Assembly: GCA_900770535.1 (NCBI GenBank)
Contig: CAAHDV010000134.1
Span: forward strand, 1 to 15,008
Direction of reading: 5' to 3'
DNA from: Lachnospiraceae bacterium
GTDB taxonomy: Bacteria > Bacillota > Clostridia > Lachnospirales > Lachnospiraceae
Length of the DNA: 15,008 nucleotides
Positions 1 through 7,295 of this stretch are shown piece after piece. The position numbers and the translations under genes were made by a program. The notes under the pieces are model-generated. The model was not told the DNA's origin. It did not search any database and saw only the letters and a program-made list of their open reading frames with translations. The first letter of the stretch is position 1, and each line of letters begins with the position of its first letter.

Positions 1-20
1 AGCTAGCCCAGTCTTAATAT

Positions 21-93
21 GGAGCATTAGCTCAGTCGGTAGAGCACTTGACTTTTAATCAAGTTGTCCGGGGTTCGAATCCCCGCACGCTCA
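21..93 (+). tRNA. tRNA-Lys (anticodon TTT), acceptor stem poorly paired
   Basis: The cloverleaf can be read directly. The D stem is GCTC (30-33) with GAGC (42-45). The anticodon stem is 47-51 with 59-63, the loop is CTTTTAA, and the anticodon TTT is at 54-56. The T arm is CGGGG-TTCGAAT-CCCCG (69-85). The anticodon decodes AAA/AAG lysine codons. The acceptor stem is odd: with standard spacing, 21-27 does not pair with 86-92. Shifting by one base gives GAGC/GCTC pairing with an A-C mismatch and an unpaired C86. No CCA is encoded after the discriminator A93. The 5' boundary (21 or 22) is therefore uncertain. A terminator follows directly. Confidence 0.85.
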
Positions 94-101
94 GTACATT
101 T

Positions 102-140
102 AAAAGGCGAGAATCCTTAAGCAAGGTTCTCGCCTTTTTT
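102..140 (+). terminator. Intrinsic terminator after tRNA-Lys
   Basis: A 12-bp perfect stem (102-113 with 127-138) continues, past a bulged T114, into CCTT/AAGG (115-118 with 123-126) closed by a 4-base loop. The 3' arm runs into a T tract (135-140). It ends the tRNA transcript and separates it from the next gene. Confidence 0.9.
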
Positions 141-202
141 GTTGATACGGATTAATCTTGTTTGATCTATAACCATACTCTGACCAAAGAGGAGACGATG
201 GA

Positions 203-1867
203 ATGAAGACAAAAAAGGCACAGAATGTATCAGAACAGAGTAAGTGGATTCATGAGTTTGAGAATCTGTATATCCTGACCTACAAATCCCTGTACCGGCA
301 TGCCAAGCTGATTTTTAACCAGGAAGAAAAGACGAAGGAGCTTCTGGTTCAGGTTTATATGGAGGCGTATCAGCGAGGGGAACAGCTGCAGAAGGAGAAG
401 AGTCCGCTGGACTGGCTGCTGAAACGTTCTGATTTCCTTGCCGAAACGAAGCTGGAGGCAACAAAGGAAATGATCGAGGCCTCCTATGCGGAAGAGAAAA
501 TGCAGTCCAAGGAAGCAAAGAAGGAGAATCTGGCAAATCTGGATGAGACATCGCTGCTTCTGGAAATTGAGGATCGTCTTGGAATTGTGGAAGGTGATGG
601 GGAACATGCGGAGGAACCGGAGGTTTCCGCAGAAAAGAGAATAGGATCGCTGGTATTGCTTGTAGTGGCCAGTGTACTTGCTATTGCCGGAATCTGGAAG
701 GTAAAGCATCAGCTTGATCTGCTGCAGGCACCGTTTGAGCGGACGTTTCAGCAGACAGAGGAAACAGAAGAAAAAAACGAGAATATAGAGATTCAGCTGG
801 GGGATAAGGCTGTAGTTCTTTCAGAATCAGGACAGATCCTCTATACAATACCGTTGGAGGAAAGCAGTCTGGCAGGCACGCATGATTACAATGAGGAAAT
901 TCAGACTCGTGATGGCTGGACTTATTATTTACCGTGTCCGGAGCGAAAAGACAGCCAGCTTTCCCAGGTTCATCCATCCCTGTATCATACGCTGTATCGG
1001 GCAAATTCCGATCAGGAGATTGAGATTATTGCGCAGGATGTAGATAATTTTACATTCTGGGAAGACGGGATCTATATCATGCAGTATGGATCTGTGCAGC
1101 GTATCAGTGTAGACGCGGCATTTGCGACACAGCAGATTGGAATTTATGCGGCTGTGGAACAGGATGAGATTTACCTGTATGACACGCTGGGAAGGAAACT
1201 CCAGACCGATGTGGACGGAAATTATCTGCATGGGGACCGGATCTTTAAGATGTCCGGAAACCGGATTGAGGATATTCAGACAGCACCTCGTGAGTCTGAT
1301 GGTGTTTCGTATTATCTAAAAGAACAGGAGAATGGAAAGGGACAGGCTATTTTCTGCAATAAGGGCGGAAATGAAGTGCTCTTTGAATCCATGGGTAAAT
1401 CGATTGACAGTTTCTGCATTGTCGGAGACTGGATTTATTATAGTGCCTGGATGAAGGGGAAGGAGCGCGGCAAGCAGTACAGTCAGCTATTCCGTCTTTC
1501 CCTGACAGAAGCGGATGCGGAAGTCGAAGAACTGCATAAGCGTTTTCCGGGACGCATCTGGCAGTTGTATTATTCTGAGGAAGGTGACCAGCTTTATGGA
1601 AATTACTGTCCGAAAAACTGGAAGAGCAGTTATGGCGTGATTGCGGTAATCTCCAGATCCGGTCAGATGAGCCATCTGGACGATGCGGAGCTTCGGGAGA
1701 GAGAAGAGACAACCGGTAATGACCGGGTAGAATTTGTGATGATGCAGGACGGCCAGGTATACTGTTACTGGGAGGACTGCTATTGGAAAAAGGGAGAAGA
1801 ACCGGTGGCTATGTGGCGCAGGGTTCTGGTGATCCCGGATAAAAACAGGGTTGTGATGGAAGACTGA
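203..1867 (+). CDS. Membrane protein: sigma-70 region 2-like N-terminus, one TM helix, large extracytoplasmic domain
   Basis: The gene encodes 554 residues. The start is supported by an AGGAG-type site about 8 bases upstream. Residues about 18-85 resemble region 2 of ECF sigma factors: an LYxxAxxxxxN segment, a helix ending VQVYMEAYQ, then a DWLLKR stretch like the conserved TWLxRI. No region 4 (promoter -35 binding helix-turn-helix) follows. An acidic linker (about 95-145) leads to a single hydrophobic helix at about 147-166, preceded by EKR. This predicts an N-in, C-out topology. Residues about 195-554 are outside and rich in short beta-strand repeats with aromatic pairs (WTYYL, GIYIM, EIYLYD, WIYYS, QVYCYW). 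They suggest a propeller-like fold of the DUF5050 kind. No catalytic motif is seen. It may be an envelope sensor whose cytoplasmic part is derived from a sigma factor. The function is unknown. Confidence 0.8.
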   Translation: MKTKKAQNVSEQSKWIHEFENLYILTYKSLYRHAKLIFNQEEKTKELLVQVYMEAYQRGEQLQKEKSPLDWLLKRSDFLAETKLEATKEMIEASYAEEKMQSKEAKKENLANLDETSLLLEIEDRLGIVEGDGEHAEEPEVSAEKRIGSLVLLVVASVLAIAGIWKVKHQLDLLQAPFERTFQQTEETEEKNENIEIQLGDKAVVLSESGQILYTIPLEESSLAGTHDYNEEIQTRDGWTYYLPCPERKDSQLSQVHPSLYHTLYRANSDQEIEIIAQDVDNFTFWEDGIYIMQYGSVQRISVDAAFATQQIGIYAAVEQDEIYLYDTLGRKLQTDVDGNYLHGDRIFKMSGNRIEDIQTAPRESDGVSYYLKEQENGKGQAIFCNKGGNEVLFESMGKSIDSFCIVGDWIYYSAWMKGKERGKQYSQLFRLSLTEADAEVEELHKRFPGRIWQLYYSEEGDQLYGNYCPKNWKSSYGVIAVISRSGQMSHLDDAELREREETTGNDRVEFVMMQDGQVYCYWEDCYWKKGEEPVAMWRRVLVIPDKNRVVMED

Positions 1868-1890
1868 TCTTCTGTCACAACCCTGTTTTT
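1841..1890. terminator. Long bidirectional terminator between convergent genes
   Basis: A 16-bp perfect stem (1841-1856 with 1875-1890) continues through two G-T wobbles into GAAGA/TCTTC (1859-1863 with 1868-1872), leaving a 4-base loop. The plus strand ends in TTTTT and the minus strand also ends in TTTTT. The last codons and the stop codon (1865-1867) of the upstream gene lie inside the hairpin. It should terminate both the gene at 203-1867 and the opposing gene at 1898-2125. Confidence 0.9.
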
Positions 1891-1897
1891 ATATTCC

Positions 1898-2125
1898 TTA
1901 TTCATCGAATTCTGCAATGACGTAGAAGCCACGGGCATTTTCCTTGATGTCCTTGATGACGCCCTTTTTCGATTTTAACCGGTCACGCGATTTATAGCAG
2001 CCGGACATGGCCACGGCCGGTTCAATGATATAACTGTAATTGAAGCCTTCACGTTCGGTTACATCGACTACATCGCCAATGTTCACCAGCCCCTGACGCT
2101 CCATTTTAAATTCCATTTCCCGCAT
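1898..2125 (-). CDS. Small conserved-looking protein of unknown function (75 aa)
   Basis: I do not recognise this family. The 75-residue product has no signal peptide or membrane segment. It alternates short strand-like segments (GLVNIGDVVDVTE, YSYIIEP, GVIKDIKE, GFYVIAEFDE), which suggests a small SH3-like or beta-barrel domain with a basic turn (RDRLKSKKG) in the middle. Evidence that it is real: a near-consensus minus-strand promoter lies just upstream (-35 TTTACA, 17-base spacer, -10 TATAAT), and a strong terminator lies just downstream. Only a weak purine-rich site (AAGAGA, about 11 bases away) precedes the first ATG. In-frame ATGs at codons 4 and 8 are alternative starts, and codon 8 has GGAA six bases upstream. 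Confidence 0.7.
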   Translation of the reverse strand: MREMEFKMERQGLVNIGDVVDVTEREGFNYSYIIEPAVAMSGCYKSRDRLKSKKGVIKDIKENARGFYVIAEFDE

Positions 2126-2163
2126 GGAAGTTCATCTCTTTTCTTTTCATAGTATGCGTTTTG

Positions 2164-2192
2164 ATTATAATGAAAATGAGTTGGAATGTAAA
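2164..2192 (-). promoter_or_regulatory. Sigma-A-type promoter for the small minus-strand gene
   Basis: Read on the minus strand, TTTACA (2187-2192) and TATAAT (2164-2169) are 17 bases apart, an excellent match to the housekeeping consensus. Transcription would start near 2157 and give a leader of about 30 bases. Confidence 0.75.
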
Positions 2193-2210
2193 GATATTCT
2201 ATGTTACAAT
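2181..2210 (+). promoter_or_regulatory. Sigma-A-type promoter for the decarboxylase-like gene
   Basis: TTGGAA (2181-2186) and TACAAT (2205-2210) are separated by 18 bases. The start would be near 2217, about 40 bases before the coding region. Its -35 element directly abuts the -35 of the opposing promoter (2187-2192). Confidence 0.6.
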
Positions 2211-2259
2211 CACTTATACGAAAAAGAAGGAACAGTAAAGAAGGATATTGTCAAGAAAG

Positions 2260-3792
2260 ATGAAGAAAGAAGAATTACTGAGAGAGCGGTTAAAGCGCTA
2301 TAGCGCTTCGGGGGTGGCAGCATTTCATATGCCTGGTCATAAGCGGCAGATGGACTGCGGACTGTTGCGGGACTTTCCCAACCCGTTTTCCATTGATATT
2401 ACGGAAATTGACGGGTTTGACAATCTGCATCACCCAGAGGGCATTTTAAAAGAATCCATGGAATGGGCAGCCGGAGTGTATGGCGCGGATCATACCTACT
2501 ATTTGGTAAATGGAAGCAGCTGTGGAATTTTAAGCGCGATCGGCGCGGCAGCGCGTCCTGGAGAGACCATACTGGTGAGCCGAAACTGCCATAAGTCAGT
2601 GTATCATGGGCTTATCCTCAATTCGCTGAAGCCGGAGTATGTTTATCCACAAATTATAGAAGAATTGGGGATTCAGGGCGGGATAAAACCGGAAGATGTG
2701 GAAAAGAAGTTAACAGAGCACCCGGAGATCCGGTGTGTTCTGATTGTATCACCGACGTACGATGGTGTTGTGTCTGATATCCGCGGAATCGCGCAGGTGG
2801 CACATGATCATGGAATTCCGTTGATTGTGGATGAGGCCCATGGCGCGCATTTTTCATTCGGGGCAGGGAACTTTCCGGAATCCGCGCTGCAGTGTGGGGC
2901 AGACCTGGTAATTCAGAGCCTTCATAAAACACTGCCAAGCCTGACCCAGACGGCAATCCTGCATTTGCAGGGAGAGCGGGTCAGCCGCGGCCGCCTGGAG
3001 CGGTGCCTTCAGATGTATCAGAGCAGCAGTCCGTCGTATGTGTTTATGGCGGTGATGGAGCAGTGTATTTTTGAGATGCAGCAGCACGGAACAGAATATA
3101 TGATAGCATTTGCGGCGCGTATCCGAACTGTGAGGGAACGCCTGGGAGAGCTGCAGAATCTGAAATTGCTTGACCGGAAGCAGCGTGGTGCACATGGCGT
3201 ATTCGATGTGGATGAGTCTAAGCTGGTAATTTCCTGTCAGGGACGAATGACGGGAGAAGAGCTGAACGAGTGTCTGCGCCGGGATTATGCAATCGAGATG
3301 GAAATGTGCGGGGCAGACTATGCTGTGGCAATTCTGACTTTTTTAGATAGTGAGGAACACCTGGAGCGGCTGGTGGAGGCGCTGCTGGCAATGGACCGGA
3401 AGGCTGGAACAGCGAAAAAAAAGCTGGAAGCTGCCAATGGGAATTTTCGAGGAGAAAAGGCCGGTAATGACGGGGATGAGCAGCAGAAAAAGGTATCTGG
3501 TGCACCGGAACGCTGCATGACTCCGGCGGAGGCCTTCAACGCACTTTTGGAGCGCGTCTCTCTGGAAGAGTCCGCGGGACGGATCTCTGGCGAATTTATT
3601 TATCTGTATCCGCCTGGGATTCCGATCATTACACCGGGAGAGCGCATGACGGCAGAAATCATCCGTCAGGTGGTGTATGACCGGAATATCGGACTGCCAG
3701 TGCAGGGAATGGAGGATCAGAATACCGAATATCTGCAGGTTGTAAAAGTGAATGGAAAACAGGACAGGACACCGGGAGAAAAAGGCAGATAA
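2260..3792 (+). CDS. PLP-dependent Orn/Lys/Arg decarboxylase-family protein (YaaO/SpeA-like)
   Basis: This is a fold-type I PLP enzyme of the small, Bacillus-type amino acid decarboxylase group. Numbering from the ATG at 2260 gives 510 residues. The N-terminal HMPGHKR signature is at about 23-29, DEAHGAH (cofactor-binding Asp and His) at about 191-197, and the Schiff-base lysine is in SLHKTLPS at about K223. A charged low-complexity linker (about 381-416) leads to a C-terminal domain with YPPGIPIITPGE. The substrate (arginine, lysine or ornithine) cannot be told from sequence. The start is uncertain: an in-frame TTG at 2248 is also possible, but the AGAAGGA at 2239-2245 is too close to it (2 bases) and rather far from the ATG (14 bases). 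B. subtilis yaaO holds the same position upstream of a nucleotide kinase and holB. Confidence 0.85.
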   Translation: MKKEELLRERLKRYSASGVAAFHMPGHKRQMDCGLLRDFPNPFSIDITEIDGFDNLHHPEGILKESMEWAAGVYGADHTYYLVNGSSCGILSAIGAAARPGETILVSRNCHKSVYHGLILNSLKPEYVYPQIIEELGIQGGIKPEDVEKKLTEHPEIRCVLIVSPTYDGVVSDIRGIAQVAHDHGIPLIVDEAHGAHFSFGAGNFPESALQCGADLVIQSLHKTLPSLTQTAILHLQGERVSRGRLERCLQMYQSSSPSYVFMAVMEQCIFEMQQHGTEYMIAFAARIRTVRERLGELQNLKLLDRKQRGAHGVFDVDESKLVISCQGRMTGEELNECLRRDYAIEMEMCGADYAVAILTFLDSEEHLERLVEALLAMDRKAGTAKKKLEAANGNFRGEKAGNDGDEQQKKVSGAPERCMTPAEAFNALLERVSLEESAGRISGEFIYLYPPGIPIITPGERMTAEIIRQVVYDRNIGLPVQGMEDQNTEYLQVVKVNGKQDRTPGEKGR

Positions 3793-3801
3793 AACGGGTC
3801 T

Positions 3802-3806
3802 GGAGG
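3802..3806 (+). promoter_or_regulatory. Ribosome binding site that fixes the guanylate kinase start
   Basis: GGAGG lies 8 bases before the ATG at 3815 and only 2 bases before the ATG at 3809. It therefore favours 3815 over 3809 and over the far upstream ATG at 3752, which lies inside the previous gene. Confidence 0.75.
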
Positions 3807-3814
3807 AAATGGAA

Positions 3815-4420
3815 ATGGGAAAGATTTTTTATCTGATGGGCAAGAGCGCATCGGGAAAGGATAGTATTTATAAGCGGCTGCGGAGTGTGTGCCCGGAGCT
3901 GAAGAGTATTGTGCTCTATACAACACGGCCCATGCGGGACGGGGAGCAGGAAGGCATAGAGTATCATTTTATCGATGGTACCCGGCTTAAGAAGCTGGAG
4001 CAGTCTGGCAGGGTGATTGAAGTGCGGACCTATCAGACGGTGTTTGGCCCCTGGAGCTATGCGACGGTGGATGACGGGCAGATTGATCTGGCAAAAAACA
4101 GTTATCTGGTGATCGGTACGCTGGATTCCTACGAAAAACTGCGGGAGTATTATGGAAAGAAAGCACTGGTTCCGCTGTATGTGACGGTGGATGACGGTGT
4201 GCGCCTGGAGCGTGCCCTTGCCAGGGAGCGGCAGCAGAAGGAGCCAAAGTACGCAGAACTCTGCCGGCGCTTTCTGGCAGATGAGGCCGATTTTTCGCCG
4301 GAACGCCTGAAGGGGCTGGATGTGACGGAATCGTTTGAAAACCGAGAATTGGAGGAGTGTGTCCGGGCAATTGCGGACCGGATCCAGATGGAAGGACGGC
4401 AGGAAGAAGCCGATCGTTAA
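3815..4420 (+). CDS. Divergent guanylate kinase-like protein
   Basis: The gene encodes 201 residues from the ATG at 3815. It resembles guanylate kinase (ATP + GMP to ADP + GDP, cytosolic). There is a P-loop at about 9-17 (GKSASGKDS), then TTRPMRDGEQEG at about 36-47, which matches the GMP-binding TTRxxRxGExxG, then EYHFI, a VIEVRTY segment with the acidic GMP contact, and FGPWSYAT in place of the usual YGT loop. The canonical acidic IDxQG motif is not evident; the aligned stretch reads YLVIGTLDSYEKL. The lid region (about 130-155) keeps several arginines. It is therefore a divergent paralogue, and a housekeeping gmk probably exists elsewhere. The gene starts 22 bases after the decarboxylase stop and is likely cotranscribed. 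In B. subtilis the thymidylate kinase gene tmk occupies this slot. GMP specificity is likely but unproven. Confidence 0.82.
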   Translation: MGKIFYLMGKSASGKDSIYKRLRSVCPELKSIVLYTTRPMRDGEQEGIEYHFIDGTRLKKLEQSGRVIEVRTYQTVFGPWSYATVDDGQIDLAKNSYLVIGTLDSYEKLREYYGKKALVPLYVTVDDGVRLERALARERQQKEPKYAELCRRFLADEADFSPERLKGLDVTESFENRELEECVRAIADRIQMEGRQEEADR

Positions 4421-4504
4421 TGTATATAGCAGACATTTTCTGAACGGAAGATGCCGTATGGTACAGTAGTGGCTGCAGATTTTACCGATTTGGAATGCGA
4501 AGCA

Positions 4505-4533
4505 TTGGCTGAAAGGAAAAAGTGTGTTATACT
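4505..4533 (+). promoter_or_regulatory. Promoter for the holB-ricT-trmN6-rsmI operon
   Basis: TTGGCT (4505-4510) is 17 bases from TATACT (4528-4533), and the -10 is preceded by TGT, an extended -10 element. Transcription would start near 4540, giving a leader of about 40 bases before holB. Confidence 0.65.
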
Positions 4534-4567
4534 TTTGGGTGATATGCCTTAAAATTAGAGAGATTGT

Positions 4568-4573
4568 GAGGTG
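4568..4573 (+). promoter_or_regulatory. Ribosome binding site of holB
   Basis: GAGGTG sits 6 bases before the ATG at 4580. The in-frame GTG at 4571 is part of this site and so is not a credible start. Confidence 0.75.
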
Positions 4574-4579
4574 ACTGCG

Positions 4580-5590
4580 ATGCTGAATTTTCAGGAGATC
4601 ATCGGTCATGACCAGATAAAAGAACATTTTCAGAAGGCAATTGAATATAACAAGGTGTCTCATGCCTATATTCTGGCCGGTGAGGCGGGGATGGGACGAA
4701 AGTCCCTGGCAAATGCCTTTGCCCTTACGCTTCTGTGTGAGAAAGGGAAAAGTGAGCCCTGTATGGAATGCCATGCCTGCAAACAGGTATTGAGCGGCAG
4801 CCATCCGGATCTGATCTATGTGTCCCATGAAAAGCCGGGCACCATCGGAGTGGACGATATCCGAAAGCAGATCAATGACACCATCATGATCCGCCCATAC
4901 AGCAGCTATTATAAAGTATACATTGTCGATGAAGCAGAGAAGATGACGCAGCAGGCACAGAACGCGCTGTTAAAAACCATCGAAGAGCCGCCGTCCTACG
5001 CGGTGATCCTGCTTTTAACTACCAATCAGGAAGCATTCCTGCCAACGATTTTGTCACGCTGTGTGCAGCTGAAATTAAAGCCTTTGCGTGATTTTACCGT
5101 GAAGAAATATCTGATGGACACCCTGCATGTGGAGGAGGCAGATGCTGACATTTATGCGGCTTTTGCCCGTGGCAATCTTGGAAAGGCTATTTCGCTGGCG
5201 TCTTCGGAGGATTTTAAGCTTCTGCATGGTGAGATGCTTCATCTTTTAAAACATGTGAAGGAGATGGATATTTCCGAGCTGCTGGATTACATCCGGAAGA
5301 TGAAAGAGGAAAATCTGGACATTTACGAGTGCCTGGATTTTATGCAGCTCTGGTACCGGGATGTGCTGCTTTATAAGGTAGCGCGGGATATGAACCAGCT
5401 CATTTTTAAGGATGAGTACAGCAGCATCAACGAGATTGGTCAGAAGTGTTCGTATGAAGGGCTGGAGAAGATTTTAGAGGCCATCGACAAAGCGCGTGTC
5501 CGTCTGGACGCGAATGTAAATATGGAACTGGCCATGGAGCTGATGCTTCTGGTAATGAAAGAGCAGATTGACCGCAGGCGTGAACCGTGA
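4580..5590 (+). CDS. holB: DNA polymerase III subunit delta' (clamp loader)
   Basis: The gene encodes 336 residues, the usual length. The protein is a AAA+ clamp-loader subunit that works with tau/gamma and delta to load the beta sliding clamp. The P-loop region at about 35-42 reads GEAGMGRKS, with Arg in the usual Lys position, consistent with the non-hydrolysing delta' role. Four cysteines follow at about 53-68 (LLC, EPC, MEC, HAC), the zinc module of the family. VYIVDEAEKM is the Walker B region, ALLKTIEEPP is typical of clamp loaders, and the SRC motif (LSRCVQL) supplies the arginine finger. It has its own promoter, 159 bases after the kinase gene. It is followed within 40 bases by ricT, as in B. 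subtilis holB-yaaT. Confidence 0.95.
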   Translation: MLNFQEIIGHDQIKEHFQKAIEYNKVSHAYILAGEAGMGRKSLANAFALTLLCEKGKSEPCMECHACKQVLSGSHPDLIYVSHEKPGTIGVDDIRKQINDTIMIRPYSSYYKVYIVDEAEKMTQQAQNALLKTIEEPPSYAVILLLTTNQEAFLPTILSRCVQLKLKPLRDFTVKKYLMDTLHVEEADADIYAAFARGNLGKAISLASSEDFKLLHGEMLHLLKHVKEMDISELLDYIRKMKEENLDIYECLDFMQLWYRDVLLYKVARDMNQLIFKDEYSSINEIGQKCSYEGLEKILEAIDKARVRLDANVNMELAMELMLLVMKEQIDRRREP

Positions 5591-5626
5591 CAGGAGCATG
5601 CCAGGAACAGATAGGAGATAGAAAAT

Positions 5627-6538
5627 ATGGTAACAGTAATTGGAGTACGTTTTCGCACGGCAGGAAAGATTTATTATTTTTCTCCGGGAAAGCTGGAAAT
5701 TAAAAATGGCGACCATGTCATTGTAGAGACGGCCCGCGGTATTGAGTACGGCCATGTCGTACTGGGAAACCGCGATGTGGAAGATAACAAGGTGGTACAG
5801 CCGTTAAAGGCAGTCATCCGTATGGCCAATAAGGATGACATTGCCCGTGAAGAGGCAAACCGTAAAAAAGAAAAGGATGCCTTTAAAATTTGTCAGGAAA
5901 AGATTCGCAAGCATAAGCTGGAGATGAAGCTGATCGATGTGGAGTACACGTTTGACAACAATAAGATTCTTTTTTATTTCACAGCGGATGGGCGGATTGA
6001 TTTCCGTGAACTGGTCAAGGATCTTGCGTCTGTATTTAAGACCAGAATTGAGCTGCGCCAGGTGGGCGTGAGAGACGAGACCAAGATTGTAGGCGGTGTT
6101 GGAATCTGCGGAAGAGCGCTCTGCTGTCATTCTTATCTGTCCGAGTTTATTCCGGTATCTATCAAGATGGCAAAGGAGCAGAATCTTTCTTTAAATCCGA
6201 CCAAGATTTCCGGTGTCTGCGGACGTCTGATGTGCTGCTTAAAGAATGAGGAAGAAACTTACGAGTATTTAAACAGCAAGCTTCCGGGCGTGGGTGATTA
6301 TGTAACTACCGACGACGGGTTAAAGGGTGAGGTGCAGAGCGTAAATGTGCTGCGCCAGCTGGTAAAGGTCATTGTGACCGTGGAAAAAGATGAGAAAGAG
6401 ATCCGAGAGTACAAGGTAGAGCAGTTAAAGTTCAAGCCGCGCCGCAGAAAAGGCAAGGGCGAGCAGGCGGAGGACCATGAACTGAAGAAGCTGGAGGCAC
6501 TTGAGAAAAAGGAAGGAAAATCAAAGCTGAATGAATAA
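5627..6538 (+). CDS. ricT: PSP1 domain protein RicT/YaaT
   Basis: The gene encodes 303 residues with an AGGAG site 9 bases upstream of the ATG. It is homologous to B. subtilis YaaT (RicT), which with RicA (YmcA) and RicF (YlbF) forms a complex carrying [4Fe-4S] clusters that directs RNase Y and affects mRNA maturation and development. An N-terminal beta domain (about 1-60) contains GDHVIVETARGIEYG. The PSP1 core follows, with the cysteine clusters GICGRALCCHSYL and GVCGRLMCCLKNE (about 160-205) that bind the iron-sulphur centre. The C-terminus is a charged Lys/Glu tail (about 265-303). The stop overlaps the trmN6 start by 8 bases, so the two are translationally coupled. The ricA and ricF homologues would lie elsewhere. 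Confidence 0.92.
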   Translation: MVTVIGVRFRTAGKIYYFSPGKLEIKNGDHVIVETARGIEYGHVVLGNRDVEDNKVVQPLKAVIRMANKDDIAREEANRKKEKDAFKICQEKIRKHKLEMKLIDVEYTFDNNKILFYFTADGRIDFRELVKDLASVFKTRIELRQVGVRDETKIVGGVGICGRALCCHSYLSEFIPVSIKMAKEQNLSLNPTKISGVCGRLMCCLKNEEETYEYLNSKLPGVGDYVTTDDGLKGEVQSVNVLRQLVKVIVTVEKDEKEIREYKVEQLKFKPRRRKGKGEQAEDHELKKLEALEKKEGKSKLNE

Positions 6539-7271
6539 TGTGATCTGCGGTGAGGATGAGCGGATCGATGATCTGCAGAGAAACGGTTACCGCATCATCC
6601 AGAAAAAGAAAGGCTTCTGTTTTGGCATGGATGCTGTGCTGCTGTCTGGTTTTGCACAGGTAAAAGAGGGCGAAGTGGCAGTGGATCTGGGTACCGGAAC
6701 GGGAATCATCCCGATCCTTCTGGAGGCAAAAACGAATGGAAAGCATTTTACCGGTCTGGAGATTCAGGAGGAAGTGGCTGAGATGGCAGGCCGCAGCGTC
6801 CGCCTGAATCAGCTGGAGGACCGGGTAGACATCGTAAGAGGAGACATCAAAGAAGCCAGCCGCCTGTTCGGCAAGGCTTCTTTTGATGTGGTTACGTCCA
6901 ATCCACCTTACATGAACGACAATCACGGGCTGAAGAATCCGGATCTGCCAAAGGCCATTGCGCGGCATGAGGTGTTCTGCACGCTGGATGATGTGTGCCG
7001 GGAAGCATCGCTGCTCTTAAAAAGCGGCGGGCGTTTTTATATGGTACACCGGCCGCACCGGCTGGTGGAGATCATCACGGCCTTAAAGACCTATAAGCTG
7101 GAGCCAAAGCGCATGAAGCTGGTGCATCCGTTTGCGGATAAGGAAGCCAATATGGTGCTGATCGAGGCGGTGCGCGGTGGAAAGTCCATGATGAAGGTAG
7201 AGGCCCCGATTATTGTATACAAGGAGCCGGGTGTGTACACACAGGAAATTTACGATGTGTATGGATATTAG
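6531..7271 (+). CDS. trmN6: tRNA1(Val) (adenine37-N6)-methyltransferase family (YabB/TrmN6)
   Basis: The gene encodes 246 residues. It is an SAM-dependent N6-adenine methyltransferase with the SAM-binding motif DLGTGTGIIPI at about 52-62, an acidic residue at the end of the next strand (TGLEIQ), and the catalytic NPPY at about 124-127. In E. coli the homologue modifies A37 of tRNA1(Val). B. subtilis YabB occupies this same position next to rsmI. The ATG at 6531 overlaps the ricT stop, and a GGAAGG site lies about 15 bases upstream. The exact tRNA target here is inferred from family and synteny. Confidence 0.9.
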   Translation: MNNVICGEDERIDDLQRNGYRIIQKKKGFCFGMDAVLLSGFAQVKEGEVAVDLGTGTGIIPILLEAKTNGKHFTGLEIQEEVAEMAGRSVRLNQLEDRVDIVRGDIKEASRLFGKASFDVVTSNPPYMNDNHGLKNPDLPKAIARHEVFCTLDDVCREASLLLKSGGRFYMVHRPHRLVEIITALKTYKLEPKRMKLVHPFADKEANMVLIEAVRGGKSMMKVEAPIIVYKEPGVYTQEIYDVYGY

Positions 7272-7295
7272 AGAAAACAGTGGCAGGAGGAAATT

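Noticed and set aside
142..173. Promoter TTGATA/TATAAC for the gene at 203
   Set aside because: The spacer would be 20 bases, too long for a confident call.
3752..3814. Longer N-terminus for the guanylate kinase-like protein
   Set aside because: It overlaps the upstream gene by 41 bases, encodes a charged tail before the P-loop strand, and the GGAGG at 3802-3806 points to the ATG at 3815.
4421..4504. A terminator between the kinase gene and holB
   Set aside because: No stable stem with a T-tract could be found. Read-through into holB is possible in addition to its own promoter.
3659..4828. A 389-codon open frame on the minus strand across the kinase gene and the start of holB
   Set aside because: It runs antisense to conserved genes with clear motifs, has His/Pro/Leu-rich shadow composition, and is a by-product of plus-strand codon bias.
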